Shown here one piece after another: positions 46,294 through 58,651 of a stretch of DNA of 64,000 bases. The translations under genes and the position numbers were made by a program. The notes under the pieces were generated by a model, which saw only the letters and a list, made by a program, of their open reading frames with translations, had not been told where the DNA came from and made no database searches. The number at the start of each line of letters is the position of its first letter. The stretch's first letter is position 1. The DNA is taken from contig NZ_JANQDU010000002.1 of assembly GCF_024723735.1 (NCBI RefSeq), forward strand, positions 759,001 through 823,000, written 5' to 3'. This stretch comes from Frigidibacter sp. ROC022. Its GTDB lineage: Bacteria > Pseudomonadota > Alphaproteobacteria > Rhodobacterales > Rhodobacteraceae.

Positions 46294-46902
46294 TCATGCC
46301 CTTTCCAGCGCCAGCCGCAGACCGAGGGCCGCGAAAGAGGCGGCGAAGGCGCGGCGCAGCCAGGTCATGGCACGGGCCGAGGACAGCACCCGGGCCCGCA
46401 TGGTTCCGGCCAGCAGGGCATAGAGCAGGAACACCGCAAAGGTCATGGCCACGAAACCGAGACCAAGCTGGAACAACAGCGGTTGCGGATTGCCGGCGTC
46501 CGCCGGAATGAACTGCGGCAGGAAGGCCAGAAAGAAGATCGGCAGTTTCGGGTTCAGGATGTTCAGCAGGATACCGCGCCAGATCACCCGGCCCAGGCGC
46601 GGTTGCCGGGCAGGCTCGACGCTCAACTCGCCCCGGCTCTGCAGGACGCCCCAGGCCATCCACAGAAGATAGGCTACGCCGGCCCATTTCACCGCCTGGA
46701 ACAGGACGGCCGAGACATGCAGCAGCGCCGCCAGGCCCGCCATCGCGGCGGCAAGATGCAGCATGGTGGCGATGGTGCAGCCAAGCACCGCCGGCAGCCC
46801 GGCCCGCAGGCCGCCGCCCAGGGTCACGGACAGGGTGTAGATGACCCCGATCCCGGGGGCGAGGCAGACGATGAAGCTGGTCAACAGGAATTCCGGGGTC
46901 AC
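46294..46902 (-). CDS. LysE/RhtB-family amino-acid exporter
   Basis: A 202-residue inner-membrane protein with five or six helices (FIVCLAPGIGVIYTLSVTLGGGLRAGL opening; GILLNILNPKLPIFFLAFLPQF, the LysE signature). Probably exports an amino acid or analogue such as homoserine lactone or threonine. GTG 46902 is chosen, with AAGG 8 nt upstream; ATG 46959 is an alternative. Confidence 0.9.
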   Translation of the reverse strand: MTPEFLLTSFIVCLAPGIGVIYTLSVTLGGGLRAGLPAVLGCTIATMLHLAAAMAGLAALLHVSAVLFQAVKWAGVAYLLWMAWGVLQSRGELSVEPARQPRLGRVIWRGILLNILNPKLPIFFLAFLPQFIPADAGNPQPLLFQLGLGFVAMTFAVFLLYALLAGTMRARVLSSARAMTWLRRAFAASFAALGLRLALERA

Positions 46903-46965
46903 GGGGCTGCCTTTTCTGTTCGGGTCGCCGACAGTTGCCCGGAGCACCGCTCCTGTCAACGCGGC

Positions 46966-47913
46966 TCAGGCCGGTTCGCGCAGCACGCGGGGCACCTTGA
47001 ACTCGACATTCTCGGTCGCGGTCTCGACCCGCTCCACCGTCACGTCATAGCGGGCCCGGAAGGCGTCCAGCACCTCGTCCACCAGGGTCTCGGGGGCCGA
47101 GGCGCCGGCGGTGATGCCGACCGACCGAATGCCGTCCAGCGAGCGCCAGTCGATATCGGCCGCGCGCTGCACCAGCTGCGAATAGGCGCAGCCCGAGGCC
47201 CGGCCGACCTCGACCAGCCGCTGCGAATTGGACGAGTTGGGCGCCCCGATCACCAGCAGGGCGTCGATCCTGGGCGCGATTTCCTTGACCGCCGCCTGAC
47301 GGTTGGTGGTGGCGTAGCAGATATCCTCGCGATGCGGCCCGATGATCGCCGGGAACCGTGCCAGCAGCGCCGCGACGATCCCGGCGGTATCATCGACCGA
47401 CAGGGTGGTCTGGGTGATATAGGCCAGCTTCTCGGGGTCGCGCACCTGCAGCCGGGCCACGTCCTCGACGGTTTCGACCAGCAGCACCTCGCCCGGCGGC
47501 AGCTGGCCCATGGTGCCGATGGTCTCGGGGTGGCCGGCATGGCCGATCATCACCATCTGCAGGCCGTTCTCGGAATGCCGCGCGGCTTCCATGTGGACCT
47601 TGGTGACCAGGGGGCAGGTGGCATCGACGGCGATCATCCGGCGGGACTCGGCCTCGGCCGGGACCGCCTTGGGAACGCCATGCGCCGAAAAGATCACCGG
47701 CCGGTCCGAAGGGCAATCGGACAGTTCCTCGACAAAGACCGCACCCTTGGCGCGAAGCCCGTCGACCACGAAGCGGTTGTGCACGATCTCGTGCCGGACA
47801 TAGACCGGCGCCCCCCATTTCTCCAGAGCCATCTCGACGATCTTGATGGCCCGGTCGACGCCGGCGCAGAACCCGCGCGGGGCGGCAAGGTAGAGGGTGA
47901 GAGGGTCGGACAT
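46966..47913 (-). CDS. ispH: 4-hydroxy-3-methylbut-2-enyl diphosphate reductase
   Basis: A 315-residue [4Fe-4S] enzyme making IPP and DMAPP, last step of the MEP pathway. Cluster cysteines: Cys16 in [11 protein letters not shown], one in [11 protein letters not shown], one in [12 protein letters not shown]; proton-transfer Glu and [15 protein letters not shown] present. Complements dxs and ispA elsewhere in the window. The 167 nt upstream, to the NYN gene stop, hold nothing recognisable. Confidence 0.97.
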   Translation of the reverse strand: MSDPLTLYLAAPRGFCAGVDRAIKIVEMALEKWGAPVYVRHEIVHNRFVVDGLRAKGAVFVEELSDCPSDRPVIFSAHGVPKAVPAEAESRRMIAVDATCPLVTKVHMEAARHSENGLQMVMIGHAGHPETIGTMGQLPPGEVLLVETVEDVARLQVRDPEKLAYITQTTLSVDDTAGIVAALLARFPAIIGPHREDICYATTNRQAAVKEIAPRIDALLVIGAPNSSNSQRLVEVGRASGCAYSQLVQRAADIDWRSLDGIRSVGITAGASAPETLVDEVLDAFRARYDVTVERVETATENVEFKVPRVLREPA

Positions 47914-48080
47914 CGCAAGGCCTCCGGTTCCTGCGCCGGGGTAGGGGAAACCGGGGCCGAGGTCCAGTGCCGGGCCGGTAGCCGATGTGCGGGTCTTGCC
48001 CGTCCATCGTCACCAACCGGACGATGTGCGGGGCATCAGCCTGCGCCGGCGGCCCTGAAACGGGCCGCTTCCCTGTCGGC

Positions 48081-48653
48081 CTAGGTTTCGACCTCGTGAT
48101 CGACGTTCATCACCTCGCGCGGTTCGCGGGGCGGTCGGCCGATCACGTCCTTCAGCTCGTCCAGTTCGATGAAGTTGTCGGCCTGGCGGCGCAGCTCGTC
48201 CGCGATCATCGGCGGTTGCGAGCGGATCGTCGAGACGACCGAAATCCGAACGCCCTGGCGCTGCAGCGATTCGACCAGCGGCCGGAAATCCCCATCACCC
48301 GAGAACAGCACGATGTGATCGACCCGGGGTGCAAGCTCCATGGCATCGACGGCGAGTTCGATATCCATGTTGCCTTTGACTTTCCGGCGACCCTGGCTGT
48401 CGGTGTATTCCTTGGCCGGTTTCGTCACCATGGAAAAGCCGTTGTAATGGAGCCAGTCCACCAGCGGGCGAATGGGAGAATAGTCTTCATTCTCCAGGAG
48501 CGCGGTATAATAGAAAGCGCGAAGCAGCTTTCCCCGGCGCATGAACTCCTGACGCAGTAGCTTGTAGTCTATGTCAAATCCCAGGGACTTGGCGGCGGCA
48601 TACAGATTTGAGCCGTCGATGAACAGCGCTAGCCGTTCGTCGCGATAGAACAT
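48081..48653 (-). CDS. NYN-domain protein (LabA/PIN-like)
   Basis: A 190-residue NYN/PIN-like putative nuclease: LALFIDGSNLYAAAKSLG with the first Asp, KGNMDIELAVDAM, and HIVLFSGDGDFRPLVESLQRQG carry the acidic metal-site residues. Such proteins process or degrade RNA; a specific target is unknown. ATG 48653 with AGGA upstream. Divergent from folK. Confidence 0.85.
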   Translation of the reverse strand: MFYRDERLALFIDGSNLYAAAKSLGFDIDYKLLRQEFMRRGKLLRAFYYTALLENEDYSPIRPLVDWLHYNGFSMVTKPAKEYTDSQGRRKVKGNMDIELAVDAMELAPRVDHIVLFSGDGDFRPLVESLQRQGVRISVVSTIRSQPPMIADELRRQADNFIELDELKDVIGRPPREPREVMNVDHEVET

Positions 48654-48689
48654 AATCCCGGTCCTTCCAAATATATGGCCCGCCGGACG

Positions 48690-48718
48690 TTTCCGTGAGT
48701 GGTAGGGACGGATACAAT
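48690..48718 (+). promoter_or_regulatory. Possible promoter of folK
   Basis: TTTCCG (48690-48695), 17-nt spacer, TACAAT (48713-48718), 36 nt before the folK start. Only the -10 is close to consensus. Confidence 0.3.
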
Positions 48719-48753
48719 GGCGAAACCCGAGGGTAACTAATGGAGTGGCATCT

Positions 48754-49341
48754 GTGTCGCAAGCCCCAGAATGGGAGGATGCAGTCACCCCAAGTTTAAT
48801 CGCTCTGGGGTCGAACGCAACGTCGGCAGCCGGTGCACCGGCGGAAACTCTCCATGCCGCCCTGCGCGAGTTGAAAAACAACAACTTTTCTATCGCCGCC
48901 ATTAGCCGTTTCTACGAATCACCGGCCTATCCGGCAGGTGCCGGTCCCGATTTTGTGAATGCGGCGATCCGTCTGGGCGATGCGCCGCCGCCGCAACGGT
49001 TGCTGGAAACCCTGCATCGGATCGAGGCGCAGTTCGGGCGAGTCCGGCGTCAACGCTGGGGGCCGCGGGTGCTGGATCTCGACCTGCTGGCCCGAGGCGG
49101 GACCGTGCTGCCCGATCCCGCGACGCTGCGGCGCTGGATCGACCTGCCGCCCGAGGCGCAGCGGCGCGAGACGCCCGACCGCCTGCTGTTGCCGCATCCG
49201 CGCCTTCAGGACCGCGCCTTTGTCCTGCTGCCGCTGCTGGACATTGCCCCGGACTGGCGCCACCCGCTGCTGGGTCTGACCGTCCGGCAAATGGTCGCCG
49301 CCCTGCCATCCGATGCGAAGGCGGCGATGAAACCCCTGTGA
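48754..49341 (+). CDS. folK: 2-amino-4-hydroxy-6-hydroxymethyldihydropteridine diphosphokinase
   Basis: A 195-residue HPPK of folate synthesis, transferring diphosphate from ATP to the pterin alcohol. Motifs: LIALGSNATSAAG, FYESPAYPAGAGPDFVNAAI, RVRRQRWGPRVLDLDLL (metal-binding DxD) and LLPHPRLQDRAFVLLPLLDIAP. GTG 48754 has GGAG 8 nt upstream; GTG 48745 lacks a ribosome site. Confidence 0.95.
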   Translation: MSQAPEWEDAVTPSLIALGSNATSAAGAPAETLHAALRELKNNNFSIAAISRFYESPAYPAGAGPDFVNAAIRLGDAPPPQRLLETLHRIEAQFGRVRRQRWGPRVLDLDLLARGGTVLPDPATLRRWIDLPPEAQRRETPDRLLLPHPRLQDRAFVLLPLLDIAPDWRHPLLGLTVRQMVAALPSDAKAAMKPL

Positions 49342-49368
49342 ATTCGGCGCTTGCCGACCAGACTCTGC

Positions 49369-49397
49369 TTGTCAAGGGAAAGGTTGCGTCCTAAATA
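49369..49397 (+). promoter_or_regulatory. Promoter of rpoZ-rsh operon
   Basis: TTGTCA (49369-49374), 17-nt spacer, TAAATA (49392-49397): a good sigma-70 promoter 40 nt before rpoZ. Confidence 0.6.
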
Positions 49398-49436
49398 GGC
49401 CGTTCCACACACTCCCCTCGACGATTGGAGAGCCTG

Positions 49437-49790
49437 ATGGCCCGCGTGACGGTAGAAGATTGCGTTGATAAAGTCCCGAACCGGTTCGAACTGGTGATGC
49501 TGGCCGCCCATCGGGCGCGCGAGATCCAATCCGGTTCGCCGATCACCATCGATCGCGACAACGACAAGAACCCGGTCGTCAGCCTGCGGGAGATTGCCGA
49601 CGAGACCCAGAGTGCCGCCGAGCTGCGCGAGCGGCTCATCGAAAGCCAGCAGACCCAGATCGAGGTCGATCAGCCGGAAGAAGACCGCATGGCGCTTCTG
49701 ATGGGGGCCGAGGCCGACCGCCCGGCGCAGGACGACATGTCGGAAGAGCGCTATCTGCGCGCCTTGATGGAAGCCCAGTCGCAGGACTGA
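49437..49790 (+). CDS. rpoZ: RNA polymerase omega subunit
   Basis: A 117-residue omega subunit: [29 protein letters not shown] is the canonical opening, followed by [12 protein letters not shown]. It helps RNA polymerase assembly and ppGpp sensing. The (p)ppGpp enzyme gene follows directly, the typical proteobacterial order. Confidence 0.97.
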   Translation: MARVTVEDCVDKVPNRFELVMLAAHRAREIQSGSPITIDRDNDKNPVVSLREIADETQSAAELRERLIESQQTQIEVDQPEEDRMALLMGAEADRPAQDDMSEERYLRALMEAQSQD

Positions 49791-49816
49791 TGCACAGGAA
49801 GCCACGGTGAGACGGG

Positions 49817-52000
<2,184 letters not shown>

Positions 52001-52005
52001 GAACC

Positions 52006-52683
52006 GTGGTTTTCAAGCGGCGCACGCCAAGAGGGTTCTGGCAACGGGTCCGTGATTTCATCTATCCGCGCGGTGGCTGGGGGCGGGCGATTTCCTATGT
52101 GATCCACCGGCTGCGGCGGCTGCCCGACCCGCCCTACCGCGTCGCCCGCGGCGTGGCCGCCGGGATATTCGTCTGCTTCACGCCGTTCTACGGCTTCCAT
52201 TTCCTGCTGGCCGGGCTGCTGGCCTATCTCATGCGCGGCAATATCCTGGCGGCGCTGATGGCCACCTTCTTCGGCAATCCGCTGACCTTCCCGATCATCG
52301 CCACGATCTCGGTCGAACTCGGCGCAAAGATGCTGGGTCTGCCCGGCGGCATGCCGCTGCATCGGATCGTCGGGGCCTTTTCCTCGGCCTCGTTGCAGCT
52401 CTGGGCCAATCTGGCAGCGATATTCACCGCGGCTCCGACCCATTGGGACCGGCTGGGCGACCTGTTCGGCCGGGTCTTTCTGCCCTATCTGGTCGGAGGG
52501 CTTCTGCCCGGCATCATTTCGGCGGTTATTGGCTATATGGCGACGCATCGAATCGTGGTGGCCTACCAGAAGCGCCGGAAGAAAAAGCTGAAATCCCGGG
52601 TCGAAAAGCGCCGGGCGGCCGCGGCGGCGGAATCACGCAAGACGGATGCGGCCGACTCCGCAGTGACAGGAGAACATGGATGA
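52006..52683 (+). CDS. DUF2062 membrane protein
   Basis: A 225-residue DUF2062 protein: [31 protein letters not shown] and [12 protein letters not shown] are the family hallmarks, with three or four membrane segments and a very basic C-terminal tail ([20 protein letters not shown]). Function unknown. GTG start 52006, with AGGA upstream, 5 nt after rsh; ends in ATGA with pdxJ, so likely one operon. Confidence 0.88.
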   Translation: MVFKRRTPRGFWQRVRDFIYPRGGWGRAISYVIHRLRRLPDPPYRVARGVAAGIFVCFTPFYGFHFLLAGLLAYLMRGNILAALMATFFGNPLTFPIIATISVELGAKMLGLPGGMPLHRIVGAFSSASLQLWANLAAIFTAAPTHWDRLGDLFGRVFLPYLVGGLLPGIISAVIGYMATHRIVVAYQKRRKKKLKSRVEKRRAAAAAESRKTDAADSAVTGEHG

Positions 52684-53423
52684 CCGGAAAGCTGCGCCTC
52701 GGAATCAATATCGACCATGTGGCCACCGTGCGGAATGCCCGCGGGTCGTCCTATCCCGACCCGCTGCGGGCCGCGCTGATCGCCGAGAAGGCCGGGGCCG
52801 ACGGGATCACCGCGCATCTGCGCGAGGACCGGCGCCATATCTCGGATACCGATATCGAGGCGCTGATGGGCGGGCTGACCCTGCCGCTGAACCTCGAGAT
52901 GGCGGCGACCGCCGAGATGCAGGAAATCGCGCTGAGGCACCGGCCGCATGCGGTCTGCCTGGTGCCGGAAAAGCGCGAGGAGCGGACCACCGAAGGCGGG
53001 CTGGACGTGGCGCGCGAAGAGAACCGGCTGGCGCATTTCATCGCGCCGTTGGCCGCGGCGGGCTGCCGGGTCTCGATCTTCATCGCGGCGGATGCGCCGC
53101 AGATCGAAAGCGCCAAACGGATCGGCGCGGCGGTGGTGGAACTGCACACCGGCGCCTATTGCGACTTTCACGCCGAGGGCCGGTTCGAGGAGCGCGATGC
53201 CGAGCTGGCCCGGCTGCGCGAGATGGCGACCTTCGCGGCGGGTCTCGGGCTCGAGGTCCATGCCGGCCACGGCCTGACCTATGACACGGTCAGCCCGATC
53301 GCGGCGCTGCCCGAGGTTGCCGAGCTGAACATCGGCCACTTCCTGATCGGCGAGGCGATCTTTCGCGGGCTCGACCCGGCGATCCGCGAGATGCGGCGCC
53401 TGATGGACGCCGCAAGGGCCTGA
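52680..53423 (+). CDS. pdxJ: Pyridoxine 5'-phosphate synthase
   Basis: A 247-residue TIM barrel joining 1-deoxyxylulose-5-phosphate and 3-amino-2-oxopropyl phosphate. Signatures: [51 protein letters not shown] and [11 protein letters not shown]. acpS, its frequent partner, is not adjacent here. The substrate DXP comes from dxs, also in this window. Confidence 0.97.
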   Translation: MTGKLRLGINIDHVATVRNARGSSYPDPLRAALIAEKAGADGITAHLREDRRHISDTDIEALMGGLTLPLNLEMAATAEMQEIALRHRPHAVCLVPEKREERTTEGGLDVAREENRLAHFIAPLAAAGCRVSIFIAADAPQIESAKRIGAAVVELHTGAYCDFHAEGRFEERDAELARLREMATFAAGLGLEVHAGHGLTYDTVSPIAALPEVAELNIGHFLIGEAIFRGLDPAIREMRRLMDAARA

Positions 53424-53438
53424 CCCTCTGCGCTGCGG

Positions 53439-54614
53439 TCAGAGCCGCTCGATCGCCAGGGCAATGCCCTGACCGCCGCCGATGCACATGGTGATCAGCG
53501 CCCGCTTGCCGCCGATCCGCTCCAGTTCATAGAGCGCCTTGACGGTGATGATCGCCCCGGTGGCGCCGACCGGGTGGCCCATGGCGATGGCGCCGCCGTT
53601 CGGATTCACCTTTTCAGGGTCGAATCCCAGTTCTTTCGAGACCGCCAGCGCCTGAGCGGCAAAGGCCTCGTTCGATTCGATCACGTCGAAATCCGCGACC
53701 GTCAGGCCGGTGCGCTGCAACAGCTGCCGCACCGCCGGCACCGGGCCGATCCCCATCACCTCGGGGCGCACGCCGGCATGGCCGTAGCCGAGGATCCGGG
53801 CCCGCGGCTTCAGCCCCGCCGCAGAGGCCGCCGCGGCGGTCGCCAGGACCAGGGCCGCAGCGCCGTCGTTGATGCCCGAGGCATTGCCGGCCGTCACGGT
53901 GCCGTCCTTCTGGAACGCCGGGCGCAGGCCCGCCAGCGCCTCGGCCGAGGTCTGTTTCGGATGCTCGTCCACGGCAAAGCTGATCGTGTCGCGCTTGACC
54001 CTGACCTCGACCGGGACGATCTGGCTGACGAACCGGCCCTCGGCAATCGCGCGCGCGGTGCGGGTCTGGCTTTCGAGCGCAAAGGCATCCTGCGCTTCCC
54101 GGCTGATCTGATGTTCGGCGGCGACATTTTCGGCCGTCACGCCCATGTGCCCGGTGCCGAAGGGGCAGTTCAGCGCCCCCAGCATCATGTCCAGCGCCGC
54201 CACGTCGCCCATCTTCTGGCCCCAGCGGGCCGCCGGAAGGATATGGGGCGCCCGGCTCATGCATTCGGCGCCGCCGGCCAGGCCGAACTCGGCATCACCC
54301 ATTTTCAGCGCCTGCATGATCGAGACGATCGCCTGCGCACCGGAACCGCAGAGCCGGTTGACGTTCATCGCCGGCACCGACTCGGGCACCCCGGCCTTCA
54401 TCGCCGCGACCCGCGACACGTACATGTCCTTCGGTTCGGTGTTGATGACATGGCCGAAGACGACATGGCCGATCTGCCCCGGCTCGACGCCCGAGCGGCG
54501 CATCGCCTCGGCGGCGACGATCGCGCCCAGCTCGGTGGGGGGCGTTCCGGCCAGGCTCCCGCCGAAGGTTCCGATCGCGGTGCGGGCACCGTCCAGAATG
54601 ACCACGTCCTGCAT
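53439..54614 (-). CDS. Acetyl-CoA C-acyltransferase (thiolase)
   Basis: A 391-residue thiolase. Active site: Cys in [11 protein letters not shown], His in [18 protein letters not shown], Cys in [11 protein letters not shown]. Probably an acetoacetyl-CoA or beta-ketoacyl-CoA thiolase; without phaB or a beta-oxidation partner beside it the direction is open. ATG 54614 has GGGAGA 7 nt upstream. Directly behind a MarR gene, 1 nt apart. Confidence 0.92.
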   Translation of the reverse strand: MQDVVILDGARTAIGTFGGSLAGTPPTELGAIVAAEAMRRSGVEPGQIGHVVFGHVINTEPKDMYVSRVAAMKAGVPESVPAMNVNRLCGSGAQAIVSIMQALKMGDAEFGLAGGAECMSRAPHILPAARWGQKMGDVAALDMMLGALNCPFGTGHMGVTAENVAAEHQISREAQDAFALESQTRTARAIAEGRFVSQIVPVEVRVKRDTISFAVDEHPKQTSAEALAGLRPAFQKDGTVTAGNASGINDGAAALVLATAAAASAAGLKPRARILGYGHAGVRPEVMGIGPVPAVRQLLQRTGLTVADFDVIESNEAFAAQALAVSKELGFDPEKVNPNGGAIAMGHPVGATGAIITVKALYELERIGGKRALITMCIGGGQGIALAIERL

Positions 54615-54615
54615 T

Positions 54616-55047
54616 TCAGATGTCTCCCTTGTCCAACAACACGCGCAGCCCGTCCCGGAACGCATCCGCCCGGTCGCCCAGCTGCGCGGTAATTTCGGCC
54701 TCGAATGCCTGGGTCATCGGGACCAGCCTCTGAAACATCTCGCGCCCCGAGGGCGTGAGCGCAAGGGCGACCAGCCGCTTGTCCCGTTCATCGGCGGCCT
54801 TCGACACATAGCCTGCCGCCTCGAGCCGCGACACCGCGCGGCTGACCCTGGATTTCTCCATCTCGACCTTCTGGACGATTTCCCGGATCGAGACCGAACT
54901 GGCCTGGCTGAGATGCGCCAGCACCCGCCATTCCGGCACCGTCAAGCCGATCTCGGCCTTGTAGCGTGCCGCGAAGGCCCGGCTGAGGCGTCCGGCCAGA
55001 ACGTTCACCTGATAGAGCAACTGATCGCTCAGAACAAAATCCGACAT
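54616..55047 (-). CDS. MarR-family regulator upstream of thiolase
   Basis: A 143-residue MarR protein ([24 protein letters not shown] recognition helix; wing [18 protein letters not shown]). Co-transcribed with the thiolase gene and divergent from kbl, so it may control either side, possibly in response to an acyl-CoA or aromatic acid. ATG 55047; a GTG lies just before it. Confidence 0.88.
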   Translation of the reverse strand: MSDFVLSDQLLYQVNVLAGRLSRAFAARYKAEIGLTVPEWRVLAHLSQASSVSIREIVQKVEMEKSRVSRAVSRLEAAGYVSKAADERDKRLVALALTPSGREMFQRLVPMTQAFEAEITAQLGDRADAFRDGLRVLLDKGDI

Positions 55048-55137
55048 CACCCCTTGCTGCCCGCTTCATGTCGGTCGATCAAGGCCCAAGTGCGCCGGGC
55101 CCGGAATCGGTCTATGACAGGCGCAAGGAGGCCCGAC

Positions 55138-56322
55138 ATGTCCGAATTCCTGACCCATCTGACCCAGACCCTGGCCGAGATCGACGCCGCCGGGCTGATG
55201 AAACGCGAGCGGCTGATCGGTTCGCCGCAAGGCGCGCATATCCGGGTCGGCGAGCGCGAGATGCTGAACCTCTGCGCCAACAACTACCTTGGCCTCGCCG
55301 ATGACCCCCGGCTCGCCGCGGCGGCGAAGGCGGCGATCGATGCCGAAGGCTGGGGCATGGCCTCGGTCCGGTTCATCTGCGGCACCAAGCCCGCGCATCG
55401 CGACCTGGAGCAGGCGCTGGCCCGGTTCCTCGGCACCGATGACGCGATCACCTTTGCCGCCTGTTTCGATGCCAACGGCGCCTTGTTCGAGCCGCTTCTG
55501 GGGCCCGAGGACGCGGTGATCAGCGACGCGCTGAACCATGCCTCTATCATCGACGGGATCCGGCTCTGCAAGGCGAAACGCTATCGCTACGCCAATTCCG
55601 ACATGGACGACCTGGAGCGGCAGCTGAAACAGGCGCGGGCCGACGGGGCGCGGCATGTCATGGTGGCGACAGACGGTGTCTTCTCGATGGACGGCTACCT
55701 GGCGAAGCTGAAGGAGATCGAGGCGCTGGCGGCGAAATACGACGCCGTGACCATGGTGGACGATTGCCATGCCACCGGTTTCATGGGGCCGCAGGGGCGC
55801 GGCACCCCGGCCCATGCCGGGGCGAAGATCGACATCCTGACCGGCACGCTGGGCAAGGCCCTGGGCGGGGCCCTGGGCGGCTATGTCGCCGGGCCGCAGC
55901 CGGTGGTCGATCTGCTGCGGCAGCGCGGCCGGCCCTATCTGTTCTCCAACGCGCTGCCGCCGGCGGTGGTGGCGGCGGGGCTGGAGGCGCTGCGGATCGT
56001 CGAGGCCGGCGACGACCTGCGGGCGCAGCTGTTCGACAACGCAGGTTACTGGCGCGAGGGGCTCGAGTCGCTGGGTTTCCGCCTGCTGCCCGGGGAACAT
56101 CCGATCGTGCCGGTGATGCTGGGAGATGCTCGGCTGGCGCAGGAGATGGCGGCGCGGCTGGATGATCTGGGCGTCTATGTCGCCGGGTTCTTCTTTCCGG
56201 TGGTGCCCAAGGGCCAGGCACGGATCCGGACCCAGATGAACGCGGCCCTGACCCGGGCCGACCTCGACCGGGCGCTGGAAGCCTTCGGCCAGGCCGGGCG
56301 CGAAATCGGGGTGCTGACGTGA
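55138..56322 (+). CDS. kbl: Glycine C-acetyltransferase (2-amino-3-ketobutyrate CoA ligase)
   Basis: A 394-residue PLP enzyme splitting 2-amino-3-ketobutyrate with CoA into glycine and acetyl-CoA. [35 protein letters not shown] and the Schiff-base Lys in [14 protein letters not shown] are diagnostic. ATG 55138 has AAGGAGG 8 nt upstream. It acts with TDH, whose gene follows after a small ORF. Its stop overlaps that ORF by GTGA. Confidence 0.96.
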   Translation: MSEFLTHLTQTLAEIDAAGLMKRERLIGSPQGAHIRVGEREMLNLCANNYLGLADDPRLAAAAKAAIDAEGWGMASVRFICGTKPAHRDLEQALARFLGTDDAITFAACFDANGALFEPLLGPEDAVISDALNHASIIDGIRLCKAKRYRYANSDMDDLERQLKQARADGARHVMVATDGVFSMDGYLAKLKEIEALAAKYDAVTMVDDCHATGFMGPQGRGTPAHAGAKIDILTGTLGKALGGALGGYVAGPQPVVDLLRQRGRPYLFSNALPPAVVAAGLEALRIVEAGDDLRAQLFDNAGYWREGLESLGFRLLPGEHPIVPVMLGDARLAQEMAARLDDLGVYVAGFFFPVVPKGQARIRTQMNAALTRADLDRALEAFGQAGREIGVLT

Positions 56323-56447
56323 GCGCGCTGAGCCGGGAGGCGCTGGCCGGACGGGTCGCGGCGGATTCGGTGCAGGAAGCCGATCGGGTCGCAGGGGTCA
56401 CACGGACTTGGCTGGCGTTCGATCGTCAGAAGGGAGAACGGGCATGA
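56319..56447 (+). CDS. Possible 42-residue protein between kbl and tdh
   Basis: GTG 56319 overlaps the kbl stop (GTGA) and TGA 56445-56447 overlaps the tdh ATG (ATGA). The product would be hydrophilic ([20 protein letters not shown], then [19 protein letters not shown]). Perfect interlocking at both ends suggests a translated linker; but a 42-codon open frame is not rare in DNA this G+C-rich, and no strong ribosome site is seen. Confidence 0.35.
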   Translation: MSALSREALAGRVAADSVQEADRVAGVTRTWLAFDRQKGERA

Positions 56448-57481
56448 GCAACGAGATGAAGGCTCTGACAAAGGCGAAACCCGAGATCGGGCTGTGGATG
56501 GAGCGGCGTCCGGTGCCCGAGATCGGCCCTGACGACGTGTTGATCCGGATCAGGAAGACCGGCATCTGCGGCACCGATATCCATATCTGGAACTGGGACG
56601 ACTGGGCGGCGCGCACCGTGCCGGTCGGGCTGGTGACCGGGCATGAGTTCGCCGGCGAGATCGTGGATATGGGCCGCGATGTCGAAGGACTCTCGATCGG
56701 CCAGCGGGTCAGCGGCGAGGGGCATCTGATCGGCAAGACCAGCCGTCAGAGCCGGGCCGGAAAGTTCCACCTGGATCCGGCGACAAGGGGGATCGGGGTC
56801 AACGAGCAGGGCGCCTTTGCCGAATATCTGCGGCTTCCGGCCTTCAACGTGGTGCCGCTGCCGGATGCGATCGACGACGATATCGGGGCGATCCTCGATC
56901 CGCTGGGCAATGCGGTGCATACCGCGCTCAGCTTCGATCTGGTGGGCGAGGATGTGCTGGTCACCGGGGCCGGGCCGATCGGCATCATGGCGGCGGCGGT
57001 GGCGCGTCATGTCGGCGCCCGGCATGTGGTCATCACCGATGTGAACCCCGACCGGCTGGCGCTGGCCGCGAAGGTCGCCGATGTGGTGCCGGTCAATGTC
57101 GGCACCCATGAGCTGCGCGACACGATGAACTCGCTGAAGATGAAGGAAGGCTTCGACGTCGGGCTCGAAATGTCGGGCAACCAGCGGGCCCTGGATCAGA
57201 TGGTCGAAAGCCTGGTGATGGGGGGGCGGATTGCGCTTCTGGGCATCCCGCCGGGAAAATCGCCGGTGGACTGGAGCCGCATCGTCTTCAAGGCGATCAC
57301 CATCAAGGGCGTCTACGGCCGCGAGATCTTCGAGACCTGGTACAAGATGATCGCGATGCTGGAGAACGGGCTGGATATCGGCAACGTCATCACCCACCGT
57401 TACAAGGTCGATGATTTCCGCGACGGATTCGAGACCATGCGCGGCGGAGCCAGCGGCAAGGTCGTGCTGGACTGGACCTGA
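56444..57481 (+). CDS. tdh: L-threonine 3-dehydrogenase lacking structural-zinc cysteines
   Basis: A 345-residue medium-chain dehydrogenase oxidising threonine to 2-amino-3-ketobutyrate. Catalytic zinc ligands are present (Cys in [10 protein letters not shown], His in TGHEFAGE), as is the NAD-binding [13 protein letters not shown]. The structural-zinc lobe, which in E. coli TDH has four Cys, reads [20 protein letters not shown] then [10 protein letters not shown]: Gly, Ser, Ser and Asp stand in their places. Otherwise it aligns closely with the E. coli enzyme. ATG 56444 has AGAAGGGAG upstream. Confidence 0.96.
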   Translation: MSNEMKALTKAKPEIGLWMERRPVPEIGPDDVLIRIRKTGICGTDIHIWNWDDWAARTVPVGLVTGHEFAGEIVDMGRDVEGLSIGQRVSGEGHLIGKTSRQSRAGKFHLDPATRGIGVNEQGAFAEYLRLPAFNVVPLPDAIDDDIGAILDPLGNAVHTALSFDLVGEDVLVTGAGPIGIMAAAVARHVGARHVVITDVNPDRLALAAKVADVVPVNVGTHELRDTMNSLKMKEGFDVGLEMSGNQRALDQMVESLVMGGRIALLGIPPGKSPVDWSRIVFKAITIKGVYGREIFETWYKMIAMLENGLDIGNVITHRYKVDDFRDGFETMRGGASGKVVLDWT

Positions 57482-58638
57482 TGCGCGACCTGTTCCTGCT
57501 GGACCCCGAGGTCTGCTTTCTCAACCACGGCAGCTACGGCGCCTGCCCGGCCGAGGTCTTCGCCGCCTATCAGCACTGGCAGCGGCAGCTCGAGTGGCAG
57601 CCGGTCGCCTTCATGGCGCCGAAGCATCTGGCGGCGCTGAACCGGGGCGTGCGGCAGGCGTTGGCGGCGGAACTGGGCGTGGCGCCGGAGGATCTCGTCG
57701 GCATGGTCAACGCGACCGAGGCGCTGAACATCGTGCTGCTGGGGCTCGATCTGAAACCGGGGGACGAGATCGTCACCACCGACCACGAATATGCGGCGAT
57801 GGACAAGACGCTGGCGGTGCTCTGTGCCCGGACCGGCGCCAGGGTGCGGCAGGTCACGGTGCCATTGCCGCTGGCAAGCGAAACGGCCTTTACAGACACT
57901 GTTGTCGGAGCGTTCACACCGCGCACGAGGGTTCTGTTCCTCAGCCACATCACCTCGCCCACCGCATTGCGCCTGCCGCTGGAGCGCGCCGTGGCCGAGG
58001 CGCGGGCACGGGGCATCCTGACCGTCATCGACGGTGCCCACGGGCCGGGGCAGGGCGCGCTGGACCTGGGGACCATCGGTGCCGATGCCTATGCCGGGAA
58101 CTGCCACAAATGGCTGCTGGCCCCCAAGGGCGCGGCGCTGCTGCATGTCCGGCCCGAGCATCAGGCCGGAATTCTGCCTCGGGTCTTCAGCCATGGCTGG
58201 GAGCAGGACGGGTCGGCCCCGTTCGGCGATTCGGCCTTTCTCGACCGGCTGGAGTTTCAGGGCACCCGCGACCGTGCCGCATGGTTCGCCGTGCCTGCGG
58301 CGCTCGAATTCCGCCAGGCGCATGACTGGGACGCGGTGATTGCAGGCTGTTCGGCGCTGGTGACAAGCACCGCAGAGCGCATTGCGGCCCTGTCGGGCTA
58401 CCCGCTGCTGTCCTCGGTCGAATTCCGGGCGCCGCAGATGGTCACGCTGGAATTGCCGCCGGGCGACACCGCCGCGCTGCATGACCGGCTCCTGGACGAG
58501 TTCGGCATCGAGATTCCGGTCGTGGACTGGGCCGGACGGCGTTTCGTGCGGCTGTCCGTGCAGGGCTATACGACCCAGGCCGATTGCGACCGTCTGGTGG
58601 CGGCGCTCGGCGCGGTTTTCGGCTGGTCGAAGGACTGA
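57481..58638 (+). CDS. Class V aminotransferase, isopenicillin-N-epimerase-like
   Basis: A 385-residue PLP enzyme of the class V aminotransferase fold (FLNHGSYGACPAEVF; VIDGAHGPGQGALDL; Schiff-base Lys in GNCHKWLLAPKG). Similar to CefD-like racemases/lyases; no beta-lactam genes are near, so the name says little about substrate. Its ATG shares the A of the tdh TGA. Sitting in a threonine-glycine operon, it may act on a related amino acid. Confidence 0.88.
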   Translation: MRDLFLLDPEVCFLNHGSYGACPAEVFAAYQHWQRQLEWQPVAFMAPKHLAALNRGVRQALAAELGVAPEDLVGMVNATEALNIVLLGLDLKPGDEIVTTDHEYAAMDKTLAVLCARTGARVRQVTVPLPLASETAFTDTVVGAFTPRTRVLFLSHITSPTALRLPLERAVAEARARGILTVIDGAHGPGQGALDLGTIGADAYAGNCHKWLLAPKGAALLHVRPEHQAGILPRVFSHGWEQDGSAPFGDSAFLDRLEFQGTRDRAAWFAVPAALEFRQAHDWDAVIAGCSALVTSTAERIAALSGYPLLSSVEFRAPQMVTLELPPGDTAALHDRLLDEFGIEIPVVDWAGRRFVRLSVQGYTTQADCDRLVAALGAVFGWSKD

Positions 58639-58651
58639 CCCGCGGCGCTTC

